A stretch of DNA of 64,000 nucleotides from Arsenicibacter rosenii (lineage in GTDB: Bacteria > Bacteroidota > Bacteroidia > Cytophagales > Spirosomataceae), in NCBI RefSeq assembly GCF_001870735.1, contig NZ_MORL01000005.1, forward strand, positions 362,033 through 426,032, given 5' to 3'. The translations under genes were made by a program, and so were the position numbers. The first letter of the stretch is position 1, and each line of letters opens with the position of its first letter. Positions 8,597 to 18,411 of this stretch are shown piece after piece. The notes beneath the pieces were generated by a model, which saw only the letters and a program-made list of their open reading frames with translations, made no database searches and was not told the DNA's origin.

Positions 8597-10714
8597 TTAC
8601 GCGTTGATTGTACCTTTCGCTTTGGCAACTACAGTTTCAGCCAGGTTGTTTGGCAGTACTTCGTAGTGTGAGAACGTAAGGTTAGCCGTTGCACGACCTG
8701 ACGAGATTGTACGGAGGTCTGTTACGTAACCGAACAATTCTGAAAGTGGTACGTCTGCTTTGATAACCTGTGAACCGGCACGGGTATCCATACCTTTCAT
8801 GATACCGCGGCGACGGTTCAGGTCACCGGTGATCGGACCCGTGTACTCGTCCGGCGTCAGTACTTCTACTGCCATGATTGGTTCGAGCAGTTTCGGACCT
8901 GCCTGACGGGCAGCTTCACGGAAACCAGTCCGGGCAGCTAATTCGAATGACAGTGAGTCGGAGTCAACATCGTGGTATGAACCGTGGAACAGACGCACTT
9001 TCATTGAATCAAGCGGGTAACCGGCAAGCGGACCGTTTGACATTGCTTCGTTGAAACCTTTCTGAACAGCAGGGATAAATTCTTTTGGAATTACACCACC
9101 TACGATTCCGTTCACAAACTGAAGACCGGTTTTTGTGGTACCATCTTCTTCTGCGTCCCGTGGTCCGATTTCGAACACGATATCGGCAAATTTACCACGA
9201 CCACCTGTTTGTTTCTTGTAAACCTCACGGTGTTCGAAGTTTTTCGTCAGTGTCTCTTTGTAAGCAACCTGAGGAGCACCCTGGTTTACTTCTACCTTGA
9301 ACTCGCGACGCATACGGTCGATGATGATTTCAAGGTGTAATTCACCCATACCACGGATAATTGTCTGACCGGTATCTTCGTCAGTTTCAACTTTCAGGGT
9401 AGGATCTTCTTCGATCAGTTTAGTGATCGCTTTAGAGAAGTTATCCTGATCGGCTGTTTTCTTAGGCTCGATAGCGTAACCAATAACCGGATCAGGGAAT
9501 ACCATGGCTTCCAGAACGATCGGGTTCTTTTCATCAGACAGGGTATCACCTGTTTTGATGTCTTTGAAACCTACAACCGCTGCAATGTCACCAGCTTCCA
9601 GACGCTCGATCTGGTTCTGCTTGTTGGCGTGCATCTGGAAGATACGGGAGATACGTTCTTTGTTGCCTGAACGGTTGTTGAGGATGTAAGAACCTGACTC
9701 CAGTACACCTGAGTAAGCCCGAACGAAGCAAAGGCGACCTACATAAGGGTCAGTCGCGATTTTGAACGCAAGAGCAGTAAACGGATCTTCTACACTTGGA
9801 CGACGGGTAATTTCGGCGTCTGTATCAGGGTTTGTACCGATGATGCTATCCCGATCCAGTGGTGAAGGCATCAGCGCCATCACGTAATCGAGCATCGTCT
9901 GCACACCTTTGTTTTTGAAAGCAGAACCGCAAAGCATAGGAACGATCTTCATCTGGATCGTCGCCTCGCGCAGAGCGGCCAGCATTTCATCTTCGGTGAT
10001 CGACTCAGGATCCTCGAAGTATTTTTCCATCAGTGTGTCGTCGACTTCAGCTACTGCTTCAAGCAGTTTTCCGCGCCATTCAATGGCTTCGTCGAGCATG
10101 TCGTCAGGAATAGGAACCTCTGTGAACGTCATGCCTTTGTCATGCTCGTTCCAGGTGATGCCCCGGAAGTTTACCAGATCAACCACACCTTTGAAGTCTG
10201 CTTCGGCGCCGATTGGCAGCTGAAGCGGAACGGCGTTGCTACCCAGCATTTCCTTAACCTGCTTAACTACGTTCAGGAAGTCAGCACCGGCACGGTCCAT
10301 TTTGTTTACGAAGCCCAGACGAGGTACTTTGTAATTGTTGGCCAGACGCCAGTTCGTTTCTGATTGCGGTTCTACACCATCAACCGAGCTGAACAGGAAC
10401 ACCAGACCATCCAGTACACGCAGTGAGCGGTTTACTTCTACCGTAAAGTCAACGTGACCCGGGGTATCGATGATGTTGATGTGGTATTTCTGGGCACGGT
10501 ATTCCCAGTTTACCGTTGTAGCAGCTGAGGTAATTGTGATACCACGCTCCTGCTCCTGCTCCATCCAGTCCATCGTGGCAGCACCTTCGTGCACCTCACC
10601 GATTTTGTGGCTTACACCGGAATAGTACAGAATCCGCTCGGTTGTTGTCGTCTTACCCGCATCAATGTGGGCAGCGATACCGATGTTTCTCGTGAATCGT
10701 AAGTCGCGAGCCAT
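8597..10714 (-). CDS. fusA: Translation elongation factor G
   Basis: The GTPase that drives ribosomal translocation; 705 residues, the usual length. G-motifs are [12 protein letters not shown] (G1), DTPGHVDFT (G3) and NKMDRAGAD (G4) in the N-terminal domain, followed by the standard domains II-V, with [17 protein letters not shown] near the C-terminus. It has its own promoter at 10803-10833. rpsL and rpsG, which usually precede fusA, are not upstream here. Confidence 0.99.
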   Translation of the reverse strand: MARDLRFTRNIGIAAHIDAGKTTTTERILYYSGVSHKIGEVHEGAATMDWMEQEQERGITITSAATTVNWEYRAQKYHINIIDTPGHVDFTVEVNRSLRVLDGLVFLFSSVDGVEPQSETNWRLANNYKVPRLGFVNKMDRAGADFLNVVKQVKEMLGSNAVPLQLPIGAEADFKGVVDLVNFRGITWNEHDKGMTFTEVPIPDDMLDEAIEWRGKLLEAVAEVDDTLMEKYFEDPESITEDEMLAALREATIQMKIVPMLCGSAFKNKGVQTMLDYVMALMPSPLDRDSIIGTNPDTDAEITRRPSVEDPFTALAFKIATDPYVGRLCFVRAYSGVLESGSYILNNRSGNKERISRIFQMHANKQNQIERLEAGDIAAVVGFKDIKTGDTLSDEKNPIVLEAMVFPDPVIGYAIEPKKTADQDNFSKAITKLIEEDPTLKVETDEDTGQTIIRGMGELHLEIIIDRMRREFKVEVNQGAPQVAYKETLTKNFEHREVYKKQTGGRGKFADIVFEIGPRDAEEDGTTKTGLQFVNGIVGGVIPKEFIPAVQKGFNEAMSNGPLAGYPLDSMKVRLFHGSYHDVDSDSLSFELAARTGFREAARQAGPKLLEPIMAVEVLTPDEYTGPITGDLNRRRGIMKGMDTRAGSQVIKADVPLSELFGYVTDLRTISSGRATANLTFSHYEVLPNNLAETVVAKAKGTINA

Positions 10715-10802
10715 TATTGTGTTATACTGAAGTTATGAAGTTCGAATGCGATTATTAAGTATGCTTTTTTTGTAAAGAACATACCTACTCAAAATCAGGA
10801 CG

Positions 10803-10833
10803 CAAAGTTACTGATAAACAATTTATAAACCAA
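10803..10833 (-). promoter_or_regulatory. Promoter of fusA
   Basis: On the minus strand, TTG (10831-10833), a 20-base spacer and TAACTTTG (10803-10810) match the Bacteroidota consensus TTG-N19-21-TAnnTTTG. Transcription should begin near 10796, giving a leader of about 80 bases before fusA. Confidence 0.6.
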
Positions 10834-10904
10834 GTGGGGACCCGGAATTAAAGCAAAACGCAATGATTGATAAATGAGGAAGTTAGGATTCTCTATCTGC
10901 ATTA

Positions 10905-11033
10905 TTACTTCGACAGAAACCCTTTTGCTATTAAATAAGGAATAAGGAGCCATAAAAGCCCTTTAACAAGAAAAAACAAAAAGCCTGCCCACCCAATCCG
11001 CTTAAGCCAGGCTTTAAATCGCTGGTTATCCAT
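10905..11033 (-). CDS. Small membrane protein of 42 residues, function unknown
   Basis: An open frame from ATG at 11033 to TAA at 10905 encodes a 42-residue protein. It has a basic N-terminus (MDNQRFKAWLKRIG) and one hydrophobic segment (WAGFLFFLVKGLLWLLIPYL) with a Lys in the middle and a basic C-terminal end. The composition of a short basic helix plus a single membrane helix is that of a genuine small membrane protein, and similar tiny proteins are common in Cytophagales as far as I recall. A strong hairpin inside the coding region (10981-11016) is explained by the coding sequence. No function is assigned. Confidence 0.6.
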   Translation of the reverse strand: MDNQRFKAWLKRIGWAGFLFFLVKGLLWLLIPYLIAKGFLSK

Positions 11034-11110
11034 ATGCCTCTAAACGCCGTTTTTTCTTTTCCTGTTCGCCCGGCGTACTATAAAATTCTGCTTTTTGCAG
11101 ACACACTGAT

Positions 11111-12208
11111 TCAGTTGGGCTGAAACTGCCGGTTATTCAAAAATTCATAATCAGTCAATGACAGTAAAAAGGCCAGCAGGTCTTTCTGTTCCTGAGCGGT
11201 AAGGGGTATACCCAACTGACCGTTTTGCTTCAGTAACGGATCCAGCTGCGGCGTATCCTGAACGCCGGTGGCGTAATGCTGAATCACCTGCTGTAAGGTC
11301 TGGAACCGTCCGTCGTGCATGTACGGAGGAGTAAATTCGACGTTGCGCAAACCGGGCACCCGGAACTTATACTGATCCGTGGTCAGCAGCGTAACGGTGT
11401 AACGGCCTTTGTCATCCGTGCGGGCGTTGGCCAGTTTCGGCAGTCCATTGTTGCGGAAAGTCTGATCGGTAAACAATTCACCACTGTGACAGCCTGCACA
11501 TTTTGCCTTGAAAAGTGTTAAACCCCGTCTGGCTTCTTCGCTCAGATCCCCGCCGGTTTCTCCGCGTGTATATTTATCATAGGTAGAATTAGCCGAAACA
11601 AGCGTCAGCATAAACTGCGACAGGGCTTTCAGAAAAGTAGCGGTAGTAATGGAGTCGGTTCCGAAAGCGGCTTTAAACATAGTACGGTATTTCGCCGTTT
11701 GCCGTACTTTGGCCAGTACATTCGTCATGGAATCCCCCATTTCAACGGGATTCTGGATGGGTGCAATAGGCAGTAAGTCCAGATCGACAATACCGCCATC
11801 CCAGAAAAAGTGCTGTCCCCAGGCAACGTTCTGAATGGCCGGCACATTCCGGATACCGGTCTGATCGTTAATACCGTGGCTTAGCGGGTGATCGGTATGC
11901 GCAAAGGCATTGAACGGCGAATGACAAAAACCACAGGTAATGGTGCCATTCCGCGAAAGAAGTCCGTCATAAAAAAGGGCTTTCCCGAGTTGCACTCCCT
12001 GAACCGTCAGCGGGTTCTTCGCAAAATTATAGACAGGAGCCGGAAAATTGGCAGGTTTAGTCCAGGTATAAGGTGTTGTCTGCACCGGCGTTACCGGCTC
12101 AGGACCAGGCTCTTCTCCCCCGCCCGAATTACCCGGCTTGCAGGAAACAACAATGTACCCCCAGAACCCAACGGCTGCCATTAAACCAATCCACTGCCAG
12201 CGACTCAT
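11111..12208 (-). CDS. Di-heme cytochrome c peroxidase, MauG/MbnH-like lipoprotein (copy 1)
   Basis: Periplasmic or outer-envelope di-heme enzyme of the bacterial CcP/MauG family. The N-terminus ends in a lipobox (VVSC at about residues 20-23). Heme c sites are CGFCH (residues 92-96) and CAGCH (237-241). Other conserved pieces are FFWDGG, NPVEM, FMLTLVSANSTYDKY, SGELFTD and the PPYMHDGRF loop. Length 365 residues. It lies 7 bases downstream of an MbnP-like gene, the same pairing as methanobactin MbnP/MbnH, where MbnH oxidises a Trp of MbnP. That reaction is known only for characterised members; applying it here is inference. Confidence 0.85.
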   Translation of the reverse strand: MSRWQWIGLMAAVGFWGYIVVSCKPGNSGGGEEPGPEPVTPVQTTPYTWTKPANFPAPVYNFAKNPLTVQGVQLGKALFYDGLLSRNGTITCGFCHSPFNAFAHTDHPLSHGINDQTGIRNVPAIQNVAWGQHFFWDGGIVDLDLLPIAPIQNPVEMGDSMTNVLAKVRQTAKYRTMFKAAFGTDSITTATFLKALSQFMLTLVSANSTYDKYTRGETGGDLSEEARRGLTLFKAKCAGCHSGELFTDQTFRNNGLPKLANARTDDKGRYTVTLLTTDQYKFRVPGLRNVEFTPPYMHDGRFQTLQQVIQHYATGVQDTPQLDPLLKQNGQLGIPLTAQEQKDLLAFLLSLTDYEFLNNRQFQPN

Positions 12209-12215
12209 ATGCCTG

Positions 12216-13007
12216 TTAATTTGACTGCAGGTTTACAAAGCGGAACATCTGACTGTAATTATTGGCAATGGTCGCAGAAAAATCGGAGACCATCACGTCC
12301 GGATGTTGCGCAATACTAATCTTTGTGGCGCCATCGAAAATAGTCGCTACATCCGTCCGGATTTGTACGGCAGGTGTCAGATTCTGACCAACTACGGCTT
12401 TAGTATTAGTAAAGGATACCCGAACCGTACGCAGGTTATTGAGGGTTTTGGCCTGATAGCCACCGAACAGCCCAATGTGGTACATAAACGTTCCGGCCGT
12501 TTCAACCGCCTGTGGTGAACTACCTTCCAGCTTCAGAAAAATATAGCCCGAATTCCAGTCCCAGTACATGCCACCGCTGTGTCCGCCTACCGGATCCAGC
12601 ACACCGGTACGCTTGCTGACATCCATCGTATTCCGCAGACTATCCACGCCGACCATAAACTCCATACCGGTGTATTCACCGTAGGGAATTTGACCGACCG
12701 AAATGGTCTGAGTTGCCGGCTGGCTTTCACGAATCAGGAAGTAGCTGCTGTCTTGCGGAACCGTAAATGAGGTCCCGTCTGCTTTTAGTAGTTTAATGTT
12801 ACTGACATAGTAATTGAAGAGCGACACCGAGAACGTCTCATTACTGCTGTTGGTATACGTACCGGTGTTTAAGACAAGGTCTTTATCGCCTACCACATTG
12901 TCAAAAGTAACCCGCACCCGGCCGGTTGGTGCTGTTTCAGGATCGCGCTGGCATCCCCACAGAAGCATAGTACATACTATACCAATCAGTGTATATATTC
13001 TCGTCAT
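12216..13007 (-). CDS. MbnP-like metal-binding lipoprotein (copy 1)
   Basis: Envelope protein of the MbnP type, the partner of MbnH-like peroxidases. The signal peptide ends in a lipobox (LLWGC). Family-like blocks are TFDNVVGDKDL, NYYVSNIKLL, a Trp-rich MYWDWNSGYIFLKLEG and YHIGLFGG. An in-frame ATG exists at 13040; I use 13007 because it gives a compact signal peptide. It starts the MbnP-MbnH pair, divergent from the phosphatase-like gene at 13171. Metal specificity (copper suspected) cannot be read from the sequence. Confidence 0.8.
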   Translation of the reverse strand: MTRIYTLIGIVCTMLLWGCQRDPETAPTGRVRVTFDNVVGDKDLVLNTGTYTNSSNETFSVSLFNYYVSNIKLLKADGTSFTVPQDSSYFLIRESQPATQTISVGQIPYGEYTGMEFMVGVDSLRNTMDVSKRTGVLDPVGGHSGGMYWDWNSGYIFLKLEGSSPQAVETAGTFMYHIGLFGGYQAKTLNNLRTVRVSFTNTKAVVGQNLTPAVQIRTDVATIFDGATKISIAQHPDVMVSDFSATIANNYSQMFRFVNLQSN

Positions 13008-13170
13008 GGCATTTTCTGCTTTAAAAGGTAAGTTCTGCATTGTATAACGTCCGATATAGGGTAAGCGTTGCGCTGATCCGGCCTTTTATTTTACCTGACC
13101 GGACAAATTTCATGAAATGTTAATGCATAACTGATCGTCACACAGTCGTCTGCGTATTTCTTTTGCCATT

Positions 13171-14265
13171 ATGATGAAATCATCTATCCTCCTCTGGTTT
13201 CTGCTGCTTTTCAGCGTTGTATGCGCGCAGCCAGCGCTGGCACAACCGGCCCAAAACATTGTATTGATCACCCTCGACGGCGTACGCTGGCAGGAAGTGT
13301 TTACAGGAGCCGACTCAACACTGCTTTTCGATCCGGTTTTCTCGCCGGACACCGCCAAAGCGCGCAAGACATTCTGGGCTCCCACAGCGGCCGAACGCCG
13401 GCAAAAGCTGCTTCCTTTCTGGTGGAACGTCGTAGCGAAACAAGGACAGCTCTACGGTAACCGATTAAAAGACAGCAAGGTGAACACCGCCAATCCATAT
13501 TGGTTCAGCTATCCGGGATACAACGAAATTCTGTCGGGCTTTGCCGATGAACGCATTAGTTCAAACGACAAGAAAGATAACCCGAATACAACGGTGCTGG
13601 AGTACCTGAATCAGCAGCCGGGCTTCAAAAACCGTATTGCGGTCTTCTCGTCATGGAATGTTATTGAGGCGGCCGTCAATGAAAACCGCAGCGGGATTTA
13701 TGCTAACTCGGCGAATGAGCTGATTGTTAATCCACGTACCAGTTCCGATTCACTGCTTAATGATATGATGCGGTTGCTCCCGTCTCAGTTCGGCGATGGC
13801 GTCCGGCAGGACTTCCTGACCTACTTCATGGCCAAAAACTACCTCAAACAAAACAAGCCGCGTGTACTCTTTCTTTCGTTTGATGAAACCGATGACCTGG
13901 CGCATGCGGGCAAATACGCGGACCATCTCGAGATGCTGCATTCCATCGACGGCATGCTGAATGACCTGTGGCAGACCATCCAGACTATGCCGCAGTATGC
14001 CGGTAAAACAACCTTTATTATTACGACCGATCATGGCCGCGGCCACACGCCGAAAGTCCGCTGGAAAGACCACGGCACCAAAACCGCCGACTCCTACCAG
14101 ATGTGGTTTGGCGTGGCGGGGGCAGGTGTTGCACCGACCGGCGAGCAACAGGGCGGGCCGGTACTTTTCCAGAATCAGCTGGCTGCCACCATTGCCCGGC
14201 TACTCGGCGTTACCTATAAAGCAGAACACCCGGTCGGAGAGCCTGTGTCATCCGTCTTTAAGTAA
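13171..14265 (+). CDS. Secreted alkaline-phosphatase-superfamily hydrolase
   Basis: A 364-residue protein with a cleavable signal peptide (ending near LAQPAQ). The start of the fold, NIVLITLDGVRWQEVFTG, supplies the first metal-binding Asp, and the C-terminal part has FDETDDLAHAG and ITTDHGRGH, the Asp and His metal ligands of the alkaline phosphatase/sulfatase/PglZ superfamily. It probably hydrolyses a phosphate or sulfate ester in the periplasm. It is the only plus-strand gene in this cluster and is divergent from the MbnP gene. Confidence 0.75.
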   Translation: MMKSSILLWFLLLFSVVCAQPALAQPAQNIVLITLDGVRWQEVFTGADSTLLFDPVFSPDTAKARKTFWAPTAAERRQKLLPFWWNVVAKQGQLYGNRLKDSKVNTANPYWFSYPGYNEILSGFADERISSNDKKDNPNTTVLEYLNQQPGFKNRIAVFSSWNVIEAAVNENRSGIYANSANELIVNPRTSSDSLLNDMMRLLPSQFGDGVRQDFLTYFMAKNYLKQNKPRVLFLSFDETDDLAHAGKYADHLEMLHSIDGMLNDLWQTIQTMPQYAGKTTFIITTDHGRGHTPKVRWKDHGTKTADSYQMWFGVAGAGVAPTGEQQGGPVLFQNQLAATIARLLGVTYKAEHPVGEPVSSVFK

Positions 14266-14274
14266 GCAACCGGT

Positions 14275-15510
14275 TTACAGGTCAGTCACCAGCCGGGAAA
14301 CAATAACCGAACTACCACCCGTGGTCTGCTGCTGTTCATACGCAAGCAGCAGGCCGTTTCTGGTGACCATCACGGCCGGATAGGTGGCATGCTGGTTTTC
14401 ATCAGTCAGGAAGGTTAATGGTTTTACGGTTTTCCCGCTTATCAGCTGCATACAAATGCGTTGTGCATATTCCGGAAATCCATCTTCGGCTACCTTCCCT
14501 TTTTTGGGGAATGCTTCATCCCAAACCCACACCAGTTGACCATGATAACTGGTCAGCTGCGGATGTTTGGCGCGGTCTGACATCCGGCTTGCCACCAGCG
14601 AAGAGTTACCCAGTTTGGCCAGACGCAGCCCGGTTGCCTTTTCCTTGCCCGAAAACCAGGTTGCGTAGATTCCATCGCCGGTCTGTTCAACATCCGGTCC
14701 TGCGTGCGGACAGGCATTGATCCGCCAGTTATCCGCGTAGACCCTCTCCGGCTTGCTGAACGTCTGACCGCCATCAGCCGAAACCACATGGCTGATATCG
14801 CGCGCGCCCGGATTGGCATCCGTTGATGACTCCTCCATGTCGCGGTACATCAGGTGAATATTGCCCTGCTGATCGACAAAAATGTTGGTCCGGCAACACT
14901 GACAGGCATTGTCATCCACGATACGTTCTTCCGTAAAGCCTCCTTCCGGCAGTGTCTGCACAAACCGTACACTGCGTCCGGGCTTACCGGGCATTTTATC
15001 ATCGAGCCAGACAATACCGATCTGTCCGTTCGGCAAGCGAGTCATATCGCTGAACGAATGGCTTTTACCGGGTGTCGTGTCGCGGTGAAGTGCTTTGGCC
15101 GGCGTCCAGGTCTTACCGCCGTCTGATGAGGTCGTAAACAACAAATCGCCGGCAAAGCGTGAGGCCGCTGCCGGACGCGGCACCTCCAACAAGGCCAGAA
15201 TGGTCCCATCGGCTTTGAATGCCAGCTTCGGCATGCCTTCCGCATGCACCGACAAGTCCGCCGGCGCAGCAACCTGCACCTTGGGGCCAAAGGTCTGCCC
15301 GCCATCCGCTGAGACAGAGAAAAAGAACCTGGCTGACTTATCATCCACGCGCTCGGCCCAGCTTAATACCGGATTACCGTGCTGATCAGTGGAGAAGCGG
15401 GGGGTCAGGCCGGTAAACGCCGGATCTGACAAACGCGTAGCAGCAGGTTTCGGGGCAGGTTTAAGGGCCAGAATACCCAGCAGACAGATACAGGAGATGA
15501 TCGTTTTCAT
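14275..15510 (-). CDS. Secreted sialidase-fold (BNR-repeat) protein
   Basis: A 411-residue exported protein with a beta-propeller pattern. At least three Asp-box motifs are visible (SADGGQTFGP, SSDGGKTWTP, SADGGQTFSK). It carries an unusual Cys cluster, ACQCCRTNIFVD, in mid-protein. Sialidase catalytic residues could not be confirmed, so glycosidase activity is uncertain. Its position beside a TonB receptor and the SCO and MbnP genes suggests an envelope role; the Cys cluster could bind metal. It converges with the phosphatase-like gene, with 9 bases between the stops. Confidence 0.65.
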   Translation of the reverse strand: MKTIISCICLLGILALKPAPKPAATRLSDPAFTGLTPRFSTDQHGNPVLSWAERVDDKSARFFFSVSADGGQTFGPKVQVAAPADLSVHAEGMPKLAFKADGTILALLEVPRPAAASRFAGDLLFTTSSDGGKTWTPAKALHRDTTPGKSHSFSDMTRLPNGQIGIVWLDDKMPGKPGRSVRFVQTLPEGGFTEERIVDDNACQCCRTNIFVDQQGNIHLMYRDMEESSTDANPGARDISHVVSADGGQTFSKPERVYADNWRINACPHAGPDVEQTGDGIYATWFSGKEKATGLRLAKLGNSSLVASRMSDRAKHPQLTSYHGQLVWVWDEAFPKKGKVAEDGFPEYAQRICMQLISGKTVKPLTFLTDENQHATYPAVMVTRNGLLLAYEQQQTTGGSSVIVSRLVTDL

Positions 15511-15521
15511 ACAGAGAAAAC

Positions 15522-15548
15522 CCTCCCGGAAGACCGGCTTCCGGGAGG
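15522..15548 (-). terminator. Strong hairpin after the first TonB receptor
   Basis: CCTCCCGGAAG (15522-15532) and CTTCCGGGAGG (15538-15548) form a perfect 11-bp G/C-rich stem with a 5-base loop. On the minus strand it is followed by GTTTTCTC, a short T run. It sits between the receptor stop and the downstream sialidase-fold gene, so it may terminate or attenuate read-through. Confidence 0.6.
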
Positions 15549-15561
15549 TGGTTAAGTGATG

Positions 15562-17925
15562 TTATTTTTTACCGGTAAAGTTGTATTGGATACCCGCCAC
15601 AAAGGTTCGTGGCGCAGCAGGGGTAAACGTAGTGCGGTCGGTAGCGGCATTACCGCGTGTTGCGTTGGTAGCATAAAGTGCATTGGTCAGGTTCAGCACA
15701 TTACCGAATACCTCAATGCCTCTCCACTGATAGCCAATCCGGACGTTCATGATATCATAGCCCGGATAGGTGATTGTATTTACCTGGTTCTGGTACCAGG
15801 ACGACACATGCTGCCACTCCACCGAAGTCCGGAATTTGGGCAGCCAGGCCGGATAATAGCTCAGTTCTGTGTTCCAGAGCCAGCGCGGGGCCGACGGCAT
15901 GTCCTTGCCGTTTACATCTTTTACGGCATCTGACGCCCGCTGACTCAGCGTAAAGGCCACAAACCGGTGGATGGCATTCGTCCCGCCAAAGCGAAAAAAC
16001 AACTGTTTCGACGGTTTGTAGGTCAGTCCGAATTCAACACCACGATGCAGGGTTTTCCCGACCGACTGGTAGTCGGTTGAGTTATCCGGTTGCCGGATGT
16101 TGAGCAGTTCGTTGGTGCCGTTCATCTGGTAATAGGCCAGATCGATGTATACCTTATTTTTAAACGCCGATGCCCAGCCACCAACTTCCATGTTGTTGAA
16201 CAGCGCCGGTGTAATGTTGTAGTAGAACAAATCGCCGTTGGCCGCTGCGACAGGCCGTTTCCGGAAAATAGCCGTTAAGGCCGGCGGTGAGAAACCTTTC
16301 GAATAGCTGGCATACAGCCCTTTGCCCTTGCCCAGATCGTAGGTCAGCCCCAGTTTCGGCGTAGCCTGACTATATTCCTTTGTCCCGCCAACGGCCAGAC
16401 CGGTCGTTTTATCCAGATCAAGGTTATTCACATAATCGAATGACATACGGTCGTAGCGCACACCGGCCGATACCCGCAGCCGTGAAACCGGCTCAAACTC
16501 AACCTGCGCATACAGTCCCGTGTTAAAAATGTCGGCATTGTAATTGGCCAGCTGAACATCCGGCCGTTCTTTGGCGATAGTATACCTCTCAACCGACTTT
16601 TTATCGGCCCGCAACTGTGCATTCAGATCGACCTGATAGGCCCAATACGTGTTCGGCGACAGGTCGACCGTAGCACCGGCAATCACCTTTGCGTTCAGGA
16701 ACGGCAGCTTCTGAGTATGCTGGGCAATGATGCCTTTACTTTTAAAGTCATTGGAGTTAATCTGACCGGTAGCGGTTGAGGCACCTGATTTCCAGATGAT
16801 GCTGTACGATGGATTCTGCCCGTGCTTGTTATCCCGCAGAAAAGCCGTTATGAACGACTGAGAGCCGTTTTTCCACTCATGTTCCAGCGTCAGCCGCGTC
16901 CGCAGTGAGTACGATTTCCGGTACGTAAAATCCGTCGTGCTGACGTACTGACGACTGTAAAACGCCACACTATCGACGCTGCCGCTGGTCTGCGAGTCGT
17001 AGTTATTATAGGATAACGCACCCGTCAGCCGCGTTTTAGGGGTAAAACTGTATTCGACCCGCGCATTAACGGCGGCCTTGTCGTAGTCTGAGCTGGTCAT
17101 CCAGGCACTACGCTGACGGGCAACAAAACCGCCCACATACACGCCAAGTTTACCCATGGTGGCACCGGCCCCGTATTGTATCCGTTTATAGCCCCACTGA
17201 TCGGCCTGAACGCCGATCCGGGCGGTTGGCACCACCGTCGGACGCTGGGTAATAAAGTTGATCGCTCCTCCGACCGCTTCTGCTCCGTATATCGATGAAA
17301 CCGGACCTTTCACCACCTCAACCGAGCTGATGGCAAGCTGGTTAAATTCCAGAATGGAGTTGTGGTTGAATACCCCCATCGGCCGGATCGGAATCCCGTC
17401 TTCAAGATACAGAAAGTAGGCATTTGTGGTCATCGGCTGCCGTATCGCCATCATGTGCTGCTCATTATTGAGGTTAACCATCAGCACACCCGGCACCTTA
17501 TTCACGATTTCGTATAGCGCGGTTGGCTTAGTTTCTTCGATGATTCGGGGCGACAGGCGGGAAATGGCAATCGGCGTTTCCGTGCGCAGCGTTGCTTCGC
17601 GGTTGCCGGTCACCACGATCGTCTGTAAATCTTCAATGCTTGGTTCGAGCGCAATGCCGCTGCCAATCGCTGACGCGTTGATTTCCTGCGTGCCATAGCC
17701 TACCGAAGAAATGACCAGACGGGCATTGTCAGTAGCTTGCTTTAGCTCAAAGCGCCCATTAACGTCGGTTGTCGTTCCGGTTTGGCCCTGTACCACACGA
17801 ATGGTAGCCCCGATAACCGGTTCTTTGGTCTGCGCATCAAAAATGCGCCCTTTTATGGTCTGAGCAAATGTATTGACAGACAGCAGCATGGCCACTGTCA
17901 ATGAAAGTAACTTTGGTGAATTCAT
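15562..17925 (-). CDS. TonB-dependent outer-membrane receptor (copy 1)
   Basis: A 787-residue receptor: signal peptide, N-terminal CarboxypepD_reg-like domain (GRIFDAQTKEPVIGATIRVV, about residues 26-100), plug domain (PTALYEIVNKVPGVLMVNL, then SVEVVKGPVSSIYGAEAVGG near residues 205-225) and a 22-strand-type barrel ending in FNFTGKK-like IQYNFTGKK. The plug has a Met- and His-containing stretch (NNEQHMMAIRQPM). It imports an unknown ligand through TonB. The neighbouring SCO, MbnP and MbnH genes make a copper or metallophore ligand plausible but unproven. Confidence 0.9.
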   Translation of the reverse strand: MNSPKLLSLTVAMLLSVNTFAQTIKGRIFDAQTKEPVIGATIRVVQGQTGTTTDVNGRFELKQATDNARLVISSVGYGTQEINASAIGSGIALEPSIEDLQTIVVTGNREATLRTETPIAISRLSPRIIEETKPTALYEIVNKVPGVLMVNLNNEQHMMAIRQPMTTNAYFLYLEDGIPIRPMGVFNHNSILEFNQLAISSVEVVKGPVSSIYGAEAVGGAINFITQRPTVVPTARIGVQADQWGYKRIQYGAGATMGKLGVYVGGFVARQRSAWMTSSDYDKAAVNARVEYSFTPKTRLTGALSYNNYDSQTSGSVDSVAFYSRQYVSTTDFTYRKSYSLRTRLTLEHEWKNGSQSFITAFLRDNKHGQNPSYSIIWKSGASTATGQINSNDFKSKGIIAQHTQKLPFLNAKVIAGATVDLSPNTYWAYQVDLNAQLRADKKSVERYTIAKERPDVQLANYNADIFNTGLYAQVEFEPVSRLRVSAGVRYDRMSFDYVNNLDLDKTTGLAVGGTKEYSQATPKLGLTYDLGKGKGLYASYSKGFSPPALTAIFRKRPVAAANGDLFYYNITPALFNNMEVGGWASAFKNKVYIDLAYYQMNGTNELLNIRQPDNSTDYQSVGKTLHRGVEFGLTYKPSKQLFFRFGGTNAIHRFVAFTLSQRASDAVKDVNGKDMPSAPRWLWNTELSYYPAWLPKFRTSVEWQHVSSWYQNQVNTITYPGYDIMNVRIGYQWRGIEVFGNVLNLTNALYATNATRGNAATDRTTFTPAAPRTFVAGIQYNFTGKK

Positions 17926-17979
17926 GAAAATGTCTGTACTGAAAAACTAACGGTATGCTTCGTTTGGTGCGGAAGCGGA

Positions 17980-18378
17980 TCAGTACGACAAAGCAGGCGG
18001 ACGGAAAACCCCGGACAAATAGCCGGGCCGTGTTACTATGTAAAGAAAAGTAAGGACATGTTGGTTGATGAATGTGGTTAAAGGTGCGGTTGAGGCAACA
18101 TACCGAAGCACTATATCTTGGTAATAAACGGCTTTCAGCAGCCGGTTTACCACTTCTTCGGTCTTCGATTGTTCTTCCCGCTCCTGAGCAGCCCTGAGGC
18201 GTTTTGCCAGATAGCATTTCCCGTCGCAGTGCAGCTCAGGCCGGTTTTTATTTTCACAGAAATTACTGACGATATACGCCTTCCGGAGTTCAAAATCCAG
18301 CAGAATACACGGCACAATCAGCACTTTGGCGCAAAGTGTGACCAGCAGAAAAAGCGCTATGTATCTCCGGAACAGCAA
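17980..18378 (-). CDS. Small envelope protein with CYLAKRL Cys motif (copy 1)
   Basis: A 132-residue protein of unknown function with an N-terminal hydrophobic segment. It has the motif FCENKNRPELHCDGKCYLAK (residues about 40-59), with three Cys and a His arranged C-x8-10-C-x3-C, then a charged Glu/Gln-rich stretch. Two paralogues occur in this window (22944-23324 and 33816-34205). It is 55 bases upstream of a TonB receptor. The arrangement suggests binding of a metal or heme, but no function is known to me. Confidence 0.7.
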   Translation of the reverse strand: MLFRRYIALFLLVTLCAKVLIVPCILLDFELRKAYIVSNFCENKNRPELHCDGKCYLAKRLRAAQEREEQSKTEEVVNRLLKAVYYQDIVLRYVASTAPLTTFINQHVLTFLYIVTRPGYLSGVFRPPALSY

Positions 18379-18411
18379 AGAAAAGCGTTAGTTAAGCAGT
18401 GTTGGTAACGG

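Noticed and set aside
10981..11016. Strong AAAGCCTG hairpin with a T run on the minus strand, looking like a terminator
   Set aside because: It lies inside a complete 42-residue ORF with good protein-like composition, so a terminator would cut off the gene; the pairing is explained by coding sequence.
13750..14148. 132-residue minus-strand ORF within the phosphatase-like gene
   Set aside because: It is antisense to a gene with metal-binding motifs and shows no independent signal.
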